A stretch of 64,000 nucleotides of DNA from assembly GCF_016086655.4 (NCBI RefSeq), contig NC_052137.2:1922001-1986000 (forward strand), given 5' to 3'. A model generated the notes under the pieces. That model had not been told where the DNA came from, searched no databases, and worked only from the letters and a program-made list of their open reading frames with translations. Shown here piece by piece: positions 24,055-34,459 of this stretch. Made by a program: the position numbers and the translations under genes. Source of the DNA: Lepeophtheirus salmonis (taxonomy: Eukaryota > Arthropoda > Copepoda > Siphonostomatoida > Caligidae). Every line of letters starts with the position of its first letter. Positions within the stretch are counted from its first letter, which is position 1.

Positions 24055-24940
24055 TGTATTTATATATTATAAAATGTCATTAGTAGAGTTGTATAAAATA
24101 TAATCTTCCCGGCATTTAAAAATTTAATAAACCAAAAGTTAATATATCAACCCATACACTTTGACGAATGTTTCGGAGTAGCTATGAGTGGAATGAGGAA
24201 TGACTAGTGGTGAAAATGGGGGATTTTTCAGATGTTTAAAAGTTTAACGTATTGTTTAATTCTTAATCCTTCTTTTAAAAAAAATATTTTTTTTTTGTCA
24301 AAAATAGTATCTCTATTAATCTGGAATACTGCTTCGAGACACATCTTATTTTAGGAGTATAGATTTTAAAACACAAAAAAGGGAACAACTTGCCCAATGT
24401 TATTATAACAATAGTTTTATTAATTATGTTCCAATTGAAATAACATTGGGTTATTCATTGTTTCGGTATCAGGCATCAATAAAAACATAACCTTAATCCG
24501 AATCCTATTTTATGTAGGTTCTAACTTTGGGTAAAAACTTCATAAAATTCGAAAAACATATCCCTCTAATTTTGGTTTCAGATCTGGATCCGAAAGTTTG
24601 CACAATCGGAATTTACGGAATATTTATGGATATCTAATAGTCTGAGCAGGCCCGGTGTATGTATATACGGCCTATTTTTAATCAGAACGTCTTTTTTGAC
24701 GTTATTCTTAAAATTTCGTATTTATGAAGAAAACTTCCACATTCTAGTAACAAAATATATATATATATATATTTATAAGTCTGTTTTTAGTGTGTTATCT
24801 CATGTGGATTCCAAAATGATCGAACAAATCAGTCTGAAATTTAGATAGTAGACGTATTAAATAACCAAGTAGGTTCCTATGATACTTTTATGGGACCTAC
24901 GTGATGATTGAGAACCTGTTTTTGAGCAAAATAACAATTT
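24055..24940. other. No recognised gene
   Basis: AT-rich with TA runs (24756-24772). No frame, repeat or RNA stands out. Confidence 0.45.
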
Positions 24941-24944
24941 ATTC

Positions 24945-25135
24945 TGAGGCTTCCGCAGGGGGCTTTAGCCTTCCCCAAAATCCAGGAATTTTTGCTTTGT
25001 ACTAAAAAAAATTTGTCAGGAAGAAAAAATTAAAGGTAAAATTTTTTTTAAGGATTTTTTTTTTCTTTTTCATTCGACCAAATTATGAAGAGAATGAACA
25101 ATTTGAACCCCCCCCAATATAGGTGGACACCCCTA
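24945..25135 (+). mobile_element. Short AT-minisatellite MITE copy
   Basis: The left end TTCTGAGGCTTCCGCAGGGG, the block CCTTCCCCAAAATCCAGG and AATTTTTGCTTTGTACTA, then after only about 90 bp of interior the right end CCCCCCCCAATATAGGTGG and ACACCCC. It is the shortest two-ended copy in the window, so the minisatellite interior is dispensable. Confidence 0.6.
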
Positions 25136-25339
25136 TCATTTTCCATCTTCTCTTCCTATATATATCTCCTTCTCTCAGTTTCTTACCTCTTCTCTTCTCC
25201 CACTGTCTCTTTGTACATTCTTTTCTCCCTCTCTTTTTTCCCACCTTCATTCTTTGTTTCTATTCCCCTCTAATTAGCTCTGCAAGGTGGGCACACTCTG
25301 CTAGTATATATACACATTTAAACCTATTTATATGAGTAA

Positions 25340-25395
25340 TTATGTAATGTTTGGAGCTAAGCCTCCCAAATTATGAAAGCTAGCAACGCCCCTGA
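25340..25395. repeat. Possible hAT-type terminus
   Basis: GGAGCTAAGCCTCCC..AGCTAGCAACGCCCCTG resembles the right end of the element at 36325-36844 (GGCTAAGCTCTTTGCAACG then CCCCTG). The matching left end was not found. Confidence 0.35.
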
Positions 25396-25399
25396 TGTT

Positions 25400-26400
25400 A
25401 ATCCTCATTTTTGTTTGGAATCCAGCTCGTATTTACAAAAAAAAGACCAACATTTTATATTGAGGCATCCGTATCTTAATGTATTACTACTGGTTAAAGC
25501 AGCACATGTTTAACAATTTTGTAGAAAAAATTAAAGAAAGACAGAATAGAAAAAAGAGAGAAGGAACAAAAATTCTTTTGTAATTTTTTTGTAAATAATT
25601 CATCATCATTCTTACATACATAGATAGACCGTTGTTGTTATTATTTTTATGACCCTACTTTAGTTTAGAGTAAGCTAACATGGAAGACAGAAATACCACA
25701 CGTACGACGACGTTTGTAGTATGTTTTTCAATCATAGCAGCGCATCAACAAGATAATTTAATTGATGGAATGATTATACATTGTATATGCTAGTTGCTCT
25801 TGATGAGATTTCGGACAAGAGAAGTAGGAACTACCTTACTTCTTCATCCATATTTATGTACATTGTACATATATTATACGTCAACATAAAAACAATATTG
25901 AACAAAAAATCAAGAAAAGGAGGAAATCCCAGCTTAATTTTTTATTTCTTATATAAATACAGTCGGGCACTTTCTATATAAACATATTTGACTCAATTGC
26001 AGGTTTAATTTCCAATTTCTGGGATGGAATGAGATACCCAATAATGTGAACTATAGTTTAAAAAAGACATGTCTAACTTTTTAATTTTATTGGACTGCAT
26101 TGTCGTTTGAATGATTTTAATGGGACACAGAACCTATAATATTAAATTTCATAAAAACTGCCCTCGTAAAAAAAAACTATTAAATACAAATATAGGCCAA
26201 ATATAAAAAAAGGCCAATCTGGCAATGATATTGTGACAATTTTGCTAACAAATACTACTTGAAGTGATAATGAGTAGTGAATCGTAATGCGCCCCACAGA
26301 CCGCAGGTTGGACATGACTGGTTTAAAATCTTTGTTTGATTTAAGAGACTGATATTGGCCCAGATATGGTTTTTCAAATAAAATCTATCAATTTCTCATT
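25400..26400. other. No recognised gene; diverged dispersed repeat
   Basis: The stretch 25870-26060 (TATTGAACAAAAAATCAAG ... TTTCTGGGATGG ... AACTATAGTTTA) resembles 13770-13950 (CTTGAACAAAAATTAAG ... TTTCTGGGATGA ... GCTATAGTTTA) in the same order. Nature unknown. No coding signal. Confidence 0.4.
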
Positions 26401-26540
26401 AATTTATTGCATTGGACAATTTTGATTATTATACCCAAACTTGCAGTAGAATTTAATTACAATTTAAACCCCCCTATTTTTTATGAAATGGTTTTATTAT
26501 GCAACCAAACGATAGCTGAAACAAAATTAAACGAAGTTTT

Positions 26541-26819
26541 CTATATATCCAAGTGTAAAAGCCAATGCGTATGTGAGCTGGTGTTAGTGGCAAAGGCTAC
26601 GAAGGCTGTTGGTATCTCCGTCTGGACAAAATATGGGCGACTTTTGGTCGGCTCCATTGGGTTCCCCTCTAAGCCTGATATCACCACGCTGGAATATAAA
26701 GTGGACTTGAGAGGTGCTCTCATCCAAATTTGGATTCTCTCCATGCTAGCATCATGAGTGCGTGGTACATCATGGACATGGCCTTCATCGACCAGAGCTG
26801 TCAATCTATTCACCGGCAT
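26541..26819 (-). CDS. Unrecognised overlapping frames, possible element relic
   Basis: A 92-codon minus-strand frame overlaps a 116-codon plus-strand frame (26407-26757). The shared segment 26570-26820 is clearly less AT-rich than its surroundings, as the transposon relics in this window are. Neither translation matches a family I can name, and I cannot choose a strand. It may be a decayed transposase or retroelement fragment. Confidence 0.2.
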   Translation of the reverse strand: MPVNRLTALVDEGHVHDVPRTHDASMERIQIWMRAPLKSTLYSSVVISGLEGNPMEPTKSRPYFVQTEIPTAFVAFATNTSSHTHWLLHLDI

Positions 26820-26824
26820 AGTGT

Positions 26825-27765
26825 GTCTATTATTACTCCTTGTGAATGAAGATATAATGAATAAACAATACAGTTACTTAAATATATCCCAATTTGGTAT
26901 TGAGTATTCTTTTTCTTGATTCTAAAAAATCACATTTTTCGTTATTTAGTCATGTTACTATAAGTTTTGGGTCCTTAGCGGCACATCCAAAGGGTTGATA
27001 AAGATAGTTTACTGATAGATATTGACAATAATTCGTCTAAATAAATAAAAATATAATTTTAAGCTTCATTGGGATAAAAATAATTATAGCTTGCATTAGT
27101 GTTGACGAGTCACATATTTTATTTACATATTAGGGATCTATATGTCTCTAAACTTTAACACCTCGTCCTAAAACCGAATGAAAGGGTATCAAATGATCAG
27201 TTTCAAAAAATATGTACAACTCATTTAAAGGAACAGGGTAGAAATCTGTTTTTGTGGGTCTTTTTAATTTGAATTGTTTTTGAACTTTTTAAAATCATGT
27301 GAGAATGAGTTAGATTGTATAAAAAATGAATTAATTCAATTATAAATAGGTAAACAATAGAGTTTTAATATATTCTTTTACCTACTTCTTATAGATTATT
27401 TTTTCTCAATAAATTAAAGGGGAAAAAATCAATACTGCAGCCGAACTAGACCTTCTATATAGAACCAAATACTCTTTTGTTAATGAAATCCTAATTATTC
27501 ATCCTGTAAATAAATTCATTTGGCCTAAAAACAATTTAAAAACTTAGGCATTAGTCCATTTCAAACAAAACCTATAAAATATAGTGATTTTTCAACCTTT
27601 AAACTGAATTTTTTCAAGATTGAATGATTGACTATATAGATAAGGACATATTTAAAATCAGCATACGATTTTGCAAAGAATAAATTACTTTTTATGCGGG
27701 TTATTGATCTTTTCTTTTTTTTTTGCTTAAAAATTATCACAAACCTATAAAATGGTTGAAATGCT
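26825..27765. other. No recognised gene
   Basis: AT-rich, no credible frame, no repeat family recognised. Confidence 0.5.
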
Positions 27766-27769
27766 ACAA

Positions 27770-27840
27770 AAATTCAAAATGAAAATTCTCTAAAACACGA
27801 TTTGAAACGGAAAAACGAATTACAGATTCGTGACGAGCAC
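27770..27840 (+). repeat. Dispersed repeat (shared with 63060-63136)
   Basis: AAAATTCTCTAAAACACGAT then TTGAAACGGAAAAACGAA and ATTCGTGA aligns with AAAATTCTCTAAAACAAGAT then TTTAAATGAAAAAACAAA and ATTCGTGA at 63060-63120. Two-copy repeat of unknown nature. Confidence 0.5.
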
Positions 27841-28069
27841 ATTAATTGTATATGGAATTCAAAAGATTTTTGTAAAGAAATCAATTTCTTCGACTTGTGT
27901 TATTCATGTACGAAAAAAAACCAATTGTGACGTCATATTATACCCCTTTTGTAAGCTGATGTATTTACTCAATCTTTCACGCAACTTGTTGTTTCTTTGT
28001 ATTTATTTATCTATATCAAAGAATTTTTTCTTTTTATAAGAAGTATATTATCAAAAAAAAAAATCATTT

Positions 28070-28385
28070 TGGGTCAATAGCTATGAATTTTTGATTTTTT
28101 TTTAAAACAAATAGTTGAGTTTTTTTTTCCAAGAACATTTCACATTTGATTTTTGAAATTTTTTTTCGAAAAATTGAATTTTTGGTGAATAACAATGAAT
28201 TTATGAAAATTTTCTTCGAGAAATGTACTATTCTAAATTTAATTTCTAAAATTTTTTTCGAAAAAGATTATTTTTTTGAGAATAATCGTGGATTTCACAA
28301 AGTTTTTTTCCAAAGAATTAATTTTTTTAAAAGAAATTTCAAAAACCCCAATCTCCCTTCCCCAATATAACCTTGTGGACGCCTT
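28070..28385 (+). mobile_element. AT-minisatellite MITE, right part
   Basis: Units GGTCAATAGCTATGAATTTT, GGTGAATAACAATGAATTTA and GAGAATAATCGTGGATTT, then CCCCAATCTCCCTTCCCC and the right terminus AATATAACCTTGTGGACGCC. The left end is missing. Confidence 0.6.
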
Positions 28386-28389
28386 GTTT

Positions 28390-29640
28390 GAGGCCATTTA
28401 AAGTATAAGAAGATTACTATGCTCTCAATGACATTAAAAACGATCTGGTAGCCATAAAATTCAGCACTATAGAAAAAGCTGTCATAGCTTTACTGCTAGG
28501 AAGAACGAAAGGAAAAATAATAAGGGTTAAAGGAACATCTTCATTATTGAATTTTATACAGAGTGTCAACTGACAACTGTTCTGAGATATTTTCACACTC
28601 TTCGAATGGAGCTCATTTATCCTTATCTGACTATGTATGTAATATTTAACATATCATTGAAGTTGATTAATTTCCTTTGATTTTTAATTTATTTTAGAAG
28701 TAGCTCTGAATTGTAACTAAAATCTAAAATCATAATTTTTTTTTAAAGGCTTGAAAGGCCAACCCTACTGCAGTTGAAGGTTTTAATGGTCATATTCGCC
28801 TTCTAAGGCTTACATAACAATGTGGGTTTTAGCCGGTGTGCGGAAATGCTGTTGCATAGTGTAATAAATCAGTGAACTAACAATGGGTTCTTTCCAATTT
28901 AGGGACATATCTTTCCCCATTGATAGATCTAATGGAATAGTTTGTGAGGGAATCGTGTATTTTTGACCTGCTTTCCCCCTGAAGACAGATTTGCTTTATA
29001 ACATTTCGCCAGGGTCCATCGGATATTCATCGACTACATAATATATGTGGAACAAAAAAAAAAGCTAAAACATCTAATCAAGGACTACAATTAGGCTTTT
29101 ATTATGTATATATAATTAATTTATTGCTTAATGATTAGATAATTTTGTTCACACCCAAAATAGTCTCTATTTATTGGATAAGTACTTAAATTCTTACTCC
29201 CTTGCAACACGGCGGTACAACATTAAATTAAATGTGTTGAATGTGTAGGAATTTTTTTTTAAACTCATACTTTTTTTTCTTGCTTTTTTATTAATATAAA
29301 TATGGCATCATTATGGCACTTCTCTAGTTGACAGCCAAATTACTAAAGTTAACCTTTTTCTATTTACATATGACTGTATAAATCCGGAAGTGCAAAGAAC
29401 CATCAACGCTAAGTGAGACAATGCCGGTAATGATTAACGAAAATAATTATTGTTTTTTACATATAAATGTAGCTTAGAACATTAAGAGCACGAATAAAAT
29501 ACTAATCAAAATCAGCTTTAGAAAAAGAAAGCGTCTTCAAATTATACTTTAAAACCTCTGAGAATGTGAATGAATTTTTTTTTTTGTGGCATACCCCACA
29601 TAAATTAAATATAGAATGTTGTCAGCTGTCGATTTTTTTG
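28390..29640. other. No recognised gene
   Basis: Less AT-rich patches (28740-29060) have no open frame of note and match no other part of the window. I see nothing that can be called. Confidence 0.45.
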
Positions 29641-29654
29641 TCCCCCCCCTCCGC

Positions 29655-29945
29655 TTTATCAGTGTTCTGAACGTTGGTTGAATAAAAATGAGCTATAGGT
29701 AATCTGTGAAAAATTGGCCAACTACTACAAATTGATATTGGGCCATTTTTCTTTGTTAATTTTTGTAGAAAAGGTTGCGAGATACAATCTAAGCAACGCA
29801 GTAATTAATGTATATAATATACATTGCAGCAGTTGGTGTCATTGACTTATTTGGCTAACAGCTACGGATTGATTTTGAGACTTATTTTTTTTTTTTTTTA
29901 GGGAAAGGTTTCTAGATAGAATAAAGTTAACAACGTGAAATGAAC
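29655..29945 (+). repeat. ~230-bp repeat family, about 1.3 units
   Basis: AGTGTTCTGAACGTTGGTTG, then GGCCAACTACTACAAATTGA, then GAAAAGGTTGCGAGATACAA, followed by a second, more degraded TTGGCTAACAGCTACGGATT and GGGAAAGGTTTCTAGATAGA. The order of blocks matches 14235-14760. Confidence 0.6.
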
Positions 29946-30094
29946 ATCCTACAATCCTTCAAAAATGCGTCAAGCATTTTCGAACAAAAATCAAGATCAG
30001 AAGGAAATTCGAATTAATTTTTTTTACAGACCAACAACGCTCAGGTTCAGAGATATGGCTGGCCCTGCCGTGATCTTCTTCAACAATTTCTCCA

Positions 30095-30291
30095 TAAAGC
30101 TGTCCTTCGGAACAAAAGGAGTTAGTTATCCCTGATCCTAACTTCCTCTTGAGGCTTCCTTCGTCTCTTTTCCGGCTAGTCAAACGTTCCACAGTGCTAA
30201 GACTGAGGTCAATAAGGTCCGATATCTCTTTTTGTTTCAGTCTGGCATCCAGGAGAATTGAAAGCTGATACCGTTTTTCCTCTTGGTTCAC
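30095..30291 (-). pseudogene. Transposase DNA-binding N-terminus relic (helix-turn-helix)
   Basis: The minus-strand frame begins MNQEEKRYQLSILLDARLKQ and continues with EISDLIDLSLSTVERL, TSRKRDEGSLKRK and LGSG. This is the layout of Tc1/mariner-type N-termini: a helix-turn-helix of about 50 residues followed by 'EGSLKRK.GSG'. The relic at 53943 has a MNQEE start too. The frame then runs into unrelated residues (to 29959), with no DDE/D core. Truncated and non-functional. It overlaps another minus-strand frame (30209-30403) that is a shadow. Confidence 0.65.
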
Positions 30292-30404
30292 AATTTCTTA
30301 TCTGATTATTTTCTGTTTGATTATATAGACAGCTAGATAACATAGATACATCGTTTATTTTATCCAACAACCTCGATTTTATGTAATAGCGGCGCAATTT
30401 CAAT

Positions 30405-31010
30405 TATTTCATAATTGAAATTTTTTGTTAGCAACTATGGATTTTCAGAATTTTTTTGCATGAAATTAAATTTTTTGTGAACACCTATGGATTTTTGAAT
30501 TTTTTTTCCTATAATTTTAATTTTTTAAATTTTTTTTCCTATAATTTTAATTTTTTTTATTTTAATTTTTTTTTTTTTTCCTATAATTTTAATTTTTTAG
30601 ATTTTTTTTCCTATATTTTAATTTTTTTTAATTTTTAAGATTTTTTTTTTTTTTAATTTTTAGATTTTTTTCCTATAATTTTAATTTTTTAGAATTTTTT
30701 TTCCTATAATTTTAATTTTTTAGATTTTTTTTCCTATAATAATTTTTTAATTTTTATTTTAATTTTTTAGATTTTTTTCCTATAATTTTAATTTTTTAGA
30801 TTTATTTTCCTATAATTTTAATTTTTTAGATTTTTTGGCTTTTGGAATTTTTTTTCCTACAAATTTAATTTTTGAAATTTTTTTCCGAAAAGTTTAATAT
30901 ATAAAAATTTTTCGAAAAAAATTAATTTTTTATTAAGTCTTTGCAGATTTAAAAAAAATTTCTAAGACAAATAATTTCTCCAAAAATTTTGTATTTAAAA
31001 AAAAAAATCC
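30405..31010 (+). repeat. AT-rich minisatellite, ~28-29-bp unit
   Basis: Starts with MITE-like units (GCAACTATGGATTTTCAGAA, GTGAACACCTATGGATTTTT), then at least eight copies of TTTTTTCCTATAATTTTAAT with TTTTTTAGA spacers between 30505 and 30830, then MITE-like units again. It looks like a MITE interior in which one unit has been amplified. No termini are visible. Confidence 0.75.
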
Positions 31011-31029
31011 CCTGATATACGAGGTTGCG

Positions 31030-31760
31030 TGTCAAGTTGAATAAAGGTGGCACTTTATGTTGTTATATTTATATCCCTGATGGAAGAAGTCTGTCACTTA
31101 CTCATCCCCTCTTCTTCCACTTACTTAGACTATAGTTTGAGGTATGATTGGAGATAGATAAAAGACACACACACACACGTAAACATCATCAAAGGAATGG
31201 ATGTATGTATGGGGACTGGGGAGGGGTAGAATGAAAAGTTATAATAATAATGTAATGCTGAATCTGTTCGTTCCCAACTATGTATTAAAAAAGATGGAAA
31301 GAAAGAAAGAAAAGGTGAGATGAGGAGGGTGAACATATATATTATAAAGAAATATGAACGATTTTTTATTTTTTTTTACAACTCTCCCCCTCTTTTCTTT
31401 TCCCTCACCCAGTCGTCCGAACTTCCCCTAATTTTATTTCATTTCATTTTTTTATCTTCTTTTGAGTCGTCCTCAACTCGCACAACAGCAACATAGTTTA
31501 TACGTGTTCTCTCTTCCTTTTCTTGTTTCTTATTATTACTCTTCAGACTATTATTCATTTTCTTATTCCTCGTCTCCTTGGTTAGTTGTTCATAGAATCA
31601 TATGTATGTATAGTTAGGATTGTAAATTGTAAGCATTTCCATTTAAACCTTCACAATTTGAGGAATGTTTAGGAGGAGCTTAGCTGTGATTAGGTTTCAT
31701 TAAATCTACTGTGAGATGATGGAAATTAAAACAAATCCCACTCCTTATACATATAGCAAT
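31030..31760. other. No recognised gene
   Basis: Contains a (CA)n tract near 31168-31178 and pyrimidine-rich sequence. The 68-codon minus-strand frame at 31130-31336 is low complexity. Nothing supported. Confidence 0.5.
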
Positions 31761-31766
31761 GATATA

Positions 31767-32042
31767 TCAGGGGCGTCCGCAGAATTATATATATATATTT
31801 TTGGAGGGGAGGGGACTTGGTTTTTGGATATTTCTTTTGTTTGTTTTTGGGGAAACATTTTTAAAATCCATAGTTATTAACAGAAAATTAAATTTTTCAA
31901 AAAAAAAATTTGAAAAATTATTTTTTTGGAAATTTTTTTAAAAAAAAATAATTTAAATTTCTAGTATTAAATTTACTTCTGAAAAACAAAAATTCCTTAA
32001 TTTGGAGAGGGGTTAATACAGCTCACCCCCTACGGACGCTCC
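31767..32042 (-). mobile_element. AT-minisatellite MITE, both ends, inverted
   Basis: The plus-strand left end CAGGGGCGTCCGCAGAATTA is the element's right terminus reversed; the plus-strand right end CCCCCTACGGACGCTCCTTA is its left terminus. The two pair as TIRs (CAGGGGCGTCCGCAG against AAGGAGCGTCCGTAG). The interior is AT-rich with GGGGAGGGG and AAATTCCTTAATTTGGAG blocks common to the family. This copy best shows the TIRs. Confidence 0.7.
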
Positions 32043-32049
32043 TTAACAA

Positions 32050-32665
32050 GGACCTACACTTACTTAGAGCTCTCCCAACAAATCATCAGGATTACACTCC
32101 ATTTGTTCTCGAATTTTCTGTCCGACGTTTCATTTTTTCCGACTGTAATTAATTCTTTGAGTGAAAATAAAAGAGTGGCATTATTTTCGCCAATAAAATC
32201 AAAATACCTACTTTATTCATATCTACCTTTTTTCGTGTGTTTTTCATAAAATGTGTCAATATTATCTCTTCAAGAGTTTATTCATAATGTTAACAGCTTT
32301 GGAAATTAAAAAAGTTGTACTAGTCATCTTCATCAAGCACAATTTCTTCATCGTACACTGCCTTATTTAATTAATATAACATCAATCTTTTCAATTACCA
32401 ATTATAAAATGATTACATCACTTCATTTGGACCTATTAAAATCATTTATCATGTACGGATTTAAGAGTAATATAATTGTGGGCATTTGTACTTTAATATG
32501 TGCACCAGAATACTACTTATCCATTAATATTTTTCATATATGAAGAGCAAAAATTGCACCCTTCATATATCAACTATTCAATGCATAGATATAGAAACTC
32601 ATATAACATTATTTCATAGTGGTGCTCGCTCATCTTTAAAGGAGACCCTCTAAAAATTAGATACA
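32050..32665. other. No recognised gene
   Basis: AT-rich; no frame, repeat or RNA call. Confidence 0.5.
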
Positions 32666-32669
32666 AATT

Positions 32670-33430
32670 TACATGGTATACTTTGTCAACTGTCGGTTAG
32701 TATGTTCTAGCTTTCCCCAGTGGTATAAGTGATTTTCTGAGCTGGGATTTTGCCCCATATTCTTTTTGGAGAAAAAGGTTGCGAGATACATCCTATAGGT
32801 ACAGGCCAACTATTAAGCTCTGAACATTTCCCGCCACTTATTAGAATGGAGACGAAGAAATGGTTAAATATTATTAACTCATTTGAGTCCTTCTTCCTCT
32901 TTATACTTTAGGGTGAAAGGTTGTTGCATGATTTTCTCTCACGGCATTACTTCGCTAACACAAATATCCACAGAGTATTTTTTTATCAGCTGTCAATATA
33001 TTTCCTTCTTTTCCACTCCTAAGTATTCTGAACTTTGAATGGTTTAATTTGAATTAGCTCTTTTAAGCAAATAATAATTCTCAACAATTATTGACTAATA
33101 ATTCCATCGTTGATGATCATACTCACTGAATTTTGACCGTATTTTCTATCATTTCGTATGAAAGGTTCTGTGATACAATAAAGATAACGGCGTATCATAC
33201 TCACTGAATTTTGACCGTATTTTCTATCATTTCGTATGAAAGGTTCTGTGATACAATAAAGATAACGGCGTACCATAAAGCTAGCAAATTTGCCCATCAT
33301 TTATTATATAATATTAGCAGCATAGTTGGTACGAAAAAATAACAGTTACCAACTGAATCTGGGCCGTCTTTTGTTTCTTTTTGAAAGAAAAGTTGCGATA
33401 TCCTATAAAGGTAATAACAGCCTATTAAGC
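32670..33430 (+). repeat. ~230-bp repeat family, array of diverged units
   Basis: Successive cores: GAAAAAGGTTGCGAGATACA (32771), GAAAGGTTGTTGCATGATTT (32915), GAAAGGTTCTGTGATACAAT (33159 and 33237) and GAAAGAAAAGTTGCGATATC (33382). Between them lie TTGAATTAGCTCTTTTAAGC and CAACTGAATCTGGGCC blocks. Spacing is irregular, 75-170 bp, so units are partly deleted. Confidence 0.6.
33116..33271 (+). repeat. Perfect 78-bp tandem duplication
   Basis: 33116-33193 and 33194-33271 appear identical by eye; each begins ATCATACTCACTGAATTTTG and ends GATAACGGCGT. The minus-strand frame across them repeats a 26-residue unit exactly. Identity amid otherwise diverged units implies a recent event or an assembly artefact. 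Confidence 0.85.
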
Positions 33431-33454
33431 TATGATCATTATCTAACACTGTAA

Positions 33455-33810
33455 ATAAGGGGGGTGTCTTGTATAGAAAATCAAATATTTTGGAAAAAAA
33501 AAAAAAAAAATTTGGAAAAAAAAAAAAAAAAATTTTAAAAATTAATTTTTTTGTAAGTTTAAAAAATTAATACACTTTCAAAGAAATTAATTATTTTTGG
33601 AAAAAATTTCAAGTATTAAATTCTTTTGGAAAAAAATTTCAAAAATCATTAGCTGTTTACAAAAAATTCAAATATTAAATTTATTTGGAAAAAAATTTCA
33701 AAAATCCATAGCTATTCAGAAAAAATTAAATTTTTTGCTCTGCCCGAATGACGAAAAAGTTACTGGTAAAAGCAAACATTCTTATTTGGGAGGGGAAGAG
33801 GGCTACATCC
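33455..33810 (-). mobile_element. AT-minisatellite MITE, inverted, partial
   Basis: Starts GGGGGGTGTC, followed by poly-A blocks and AAATCCATAGCTATTCAGAA units. It ends with GCTCTGCCCGAATGACGAAA, TTACTGGTAAAAGCAAA and GGGCTACATCCCCTCCATCC, which is the reverse of the family's left part. Frame 33597-33854 is a by-product. Confidence 0.6.
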
Positions 33811-33839
33811 CCTCCATCCCATCCCTTGCAACTGATTTA

Positions 33840-33910
33840 GTCATCTCCTTTTGATTTTAAAGGGAAAGGTTGCGAGATACAATAAATAATGTAGCGATGT
33901 GCTTTCTCTC
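33840..33910 (+). repeat. ~230-bp repeat family, fragment
   Basis: TTTTAAAGGGAAAGGTTGCG then AGATACAATAAATAATGTAG: the family's most conserved block, directly after a MITE end. Confidence 0.55.
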
Positions 33911-34057
33911 TGTTTCTCAAATGGTGTTATTATTGTTAGTCAACTTATATGACGAAGGATATATATATATTTATAGAAATATAATTCCCAAACGTCTTCT
34001 AAAAAAACATCCCCTCTTCTACATCTTTCCCCTTCTCCCTCCCTTGAGCAGCTCAGG

Positions 34058-34456
34058 ATGAAGAATAATAGTCTTTCCCCCATCTTCTTCCTCTTCTCAA
34101 TCCAACTCATTCCATACATATGTATTGTACATAGACTGCAGAGTGTAAATTCCTCCTATTTTTCCCTTTCATTCAAAAGTGATATTGTATTTTATAATCA
34201 CCAACATCGTCATCAGGGATTCGGATTCTGTGAAATTCTCCTTCATAATAGTACATACCACCACCTCCAAAGAGAGCTTCTTCTCTTTGGAGATGGGGGT
34301 TACATATTATATTATACAATGTGTACATTCATTCATACATACAGACACATAGCCATGTTGGATGAAATCCCTTTGTGTGAAAGCGTATTATATTTTATTG
34401 ATTGTTGGTTGATGTATTTAAATCCCACCCTGGTTGAACGACACGCATCTGAATGA
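34058..34456 (+). CDS. Unrecognised 132-codon frame
   Basis: An ATG-initiated frame with a hydrophobic N-terminus (PIFFLFSIQLIPYICIV after MKNNSLS) that could be a signal or anchor segment, then mixed sequence rich in H, Y and L. I recognise no domain. The DNA contains a small perfect stem-loop (CTCCAAAGAGA / TCTCTTTGGAG, about 34265-34292). With no homologue, no exon signals and low-GC surroundings, it may well be chance. Confidence 0.2.
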   Translation: MKNNSLSPIFFLFSIQLIPYICIVHRLQSVNSSYFSLSFKSDIVFYNHQHRHQGFGFCEILLHNSTYHHLQRELLLFGDGGYILYYTMCTFIHTYRHIAMLDEIPLCESVLYFIDCWLMYLNPTLVERHASE

Positions 34457-34459
34457 AGA

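Noticed and set aside
25085..25335. Overlapping plus-strand frames rich in F, S, L and P
   Set aside because: Pyrimidine-rich tract gives open frames in two phases; no family resemblance.
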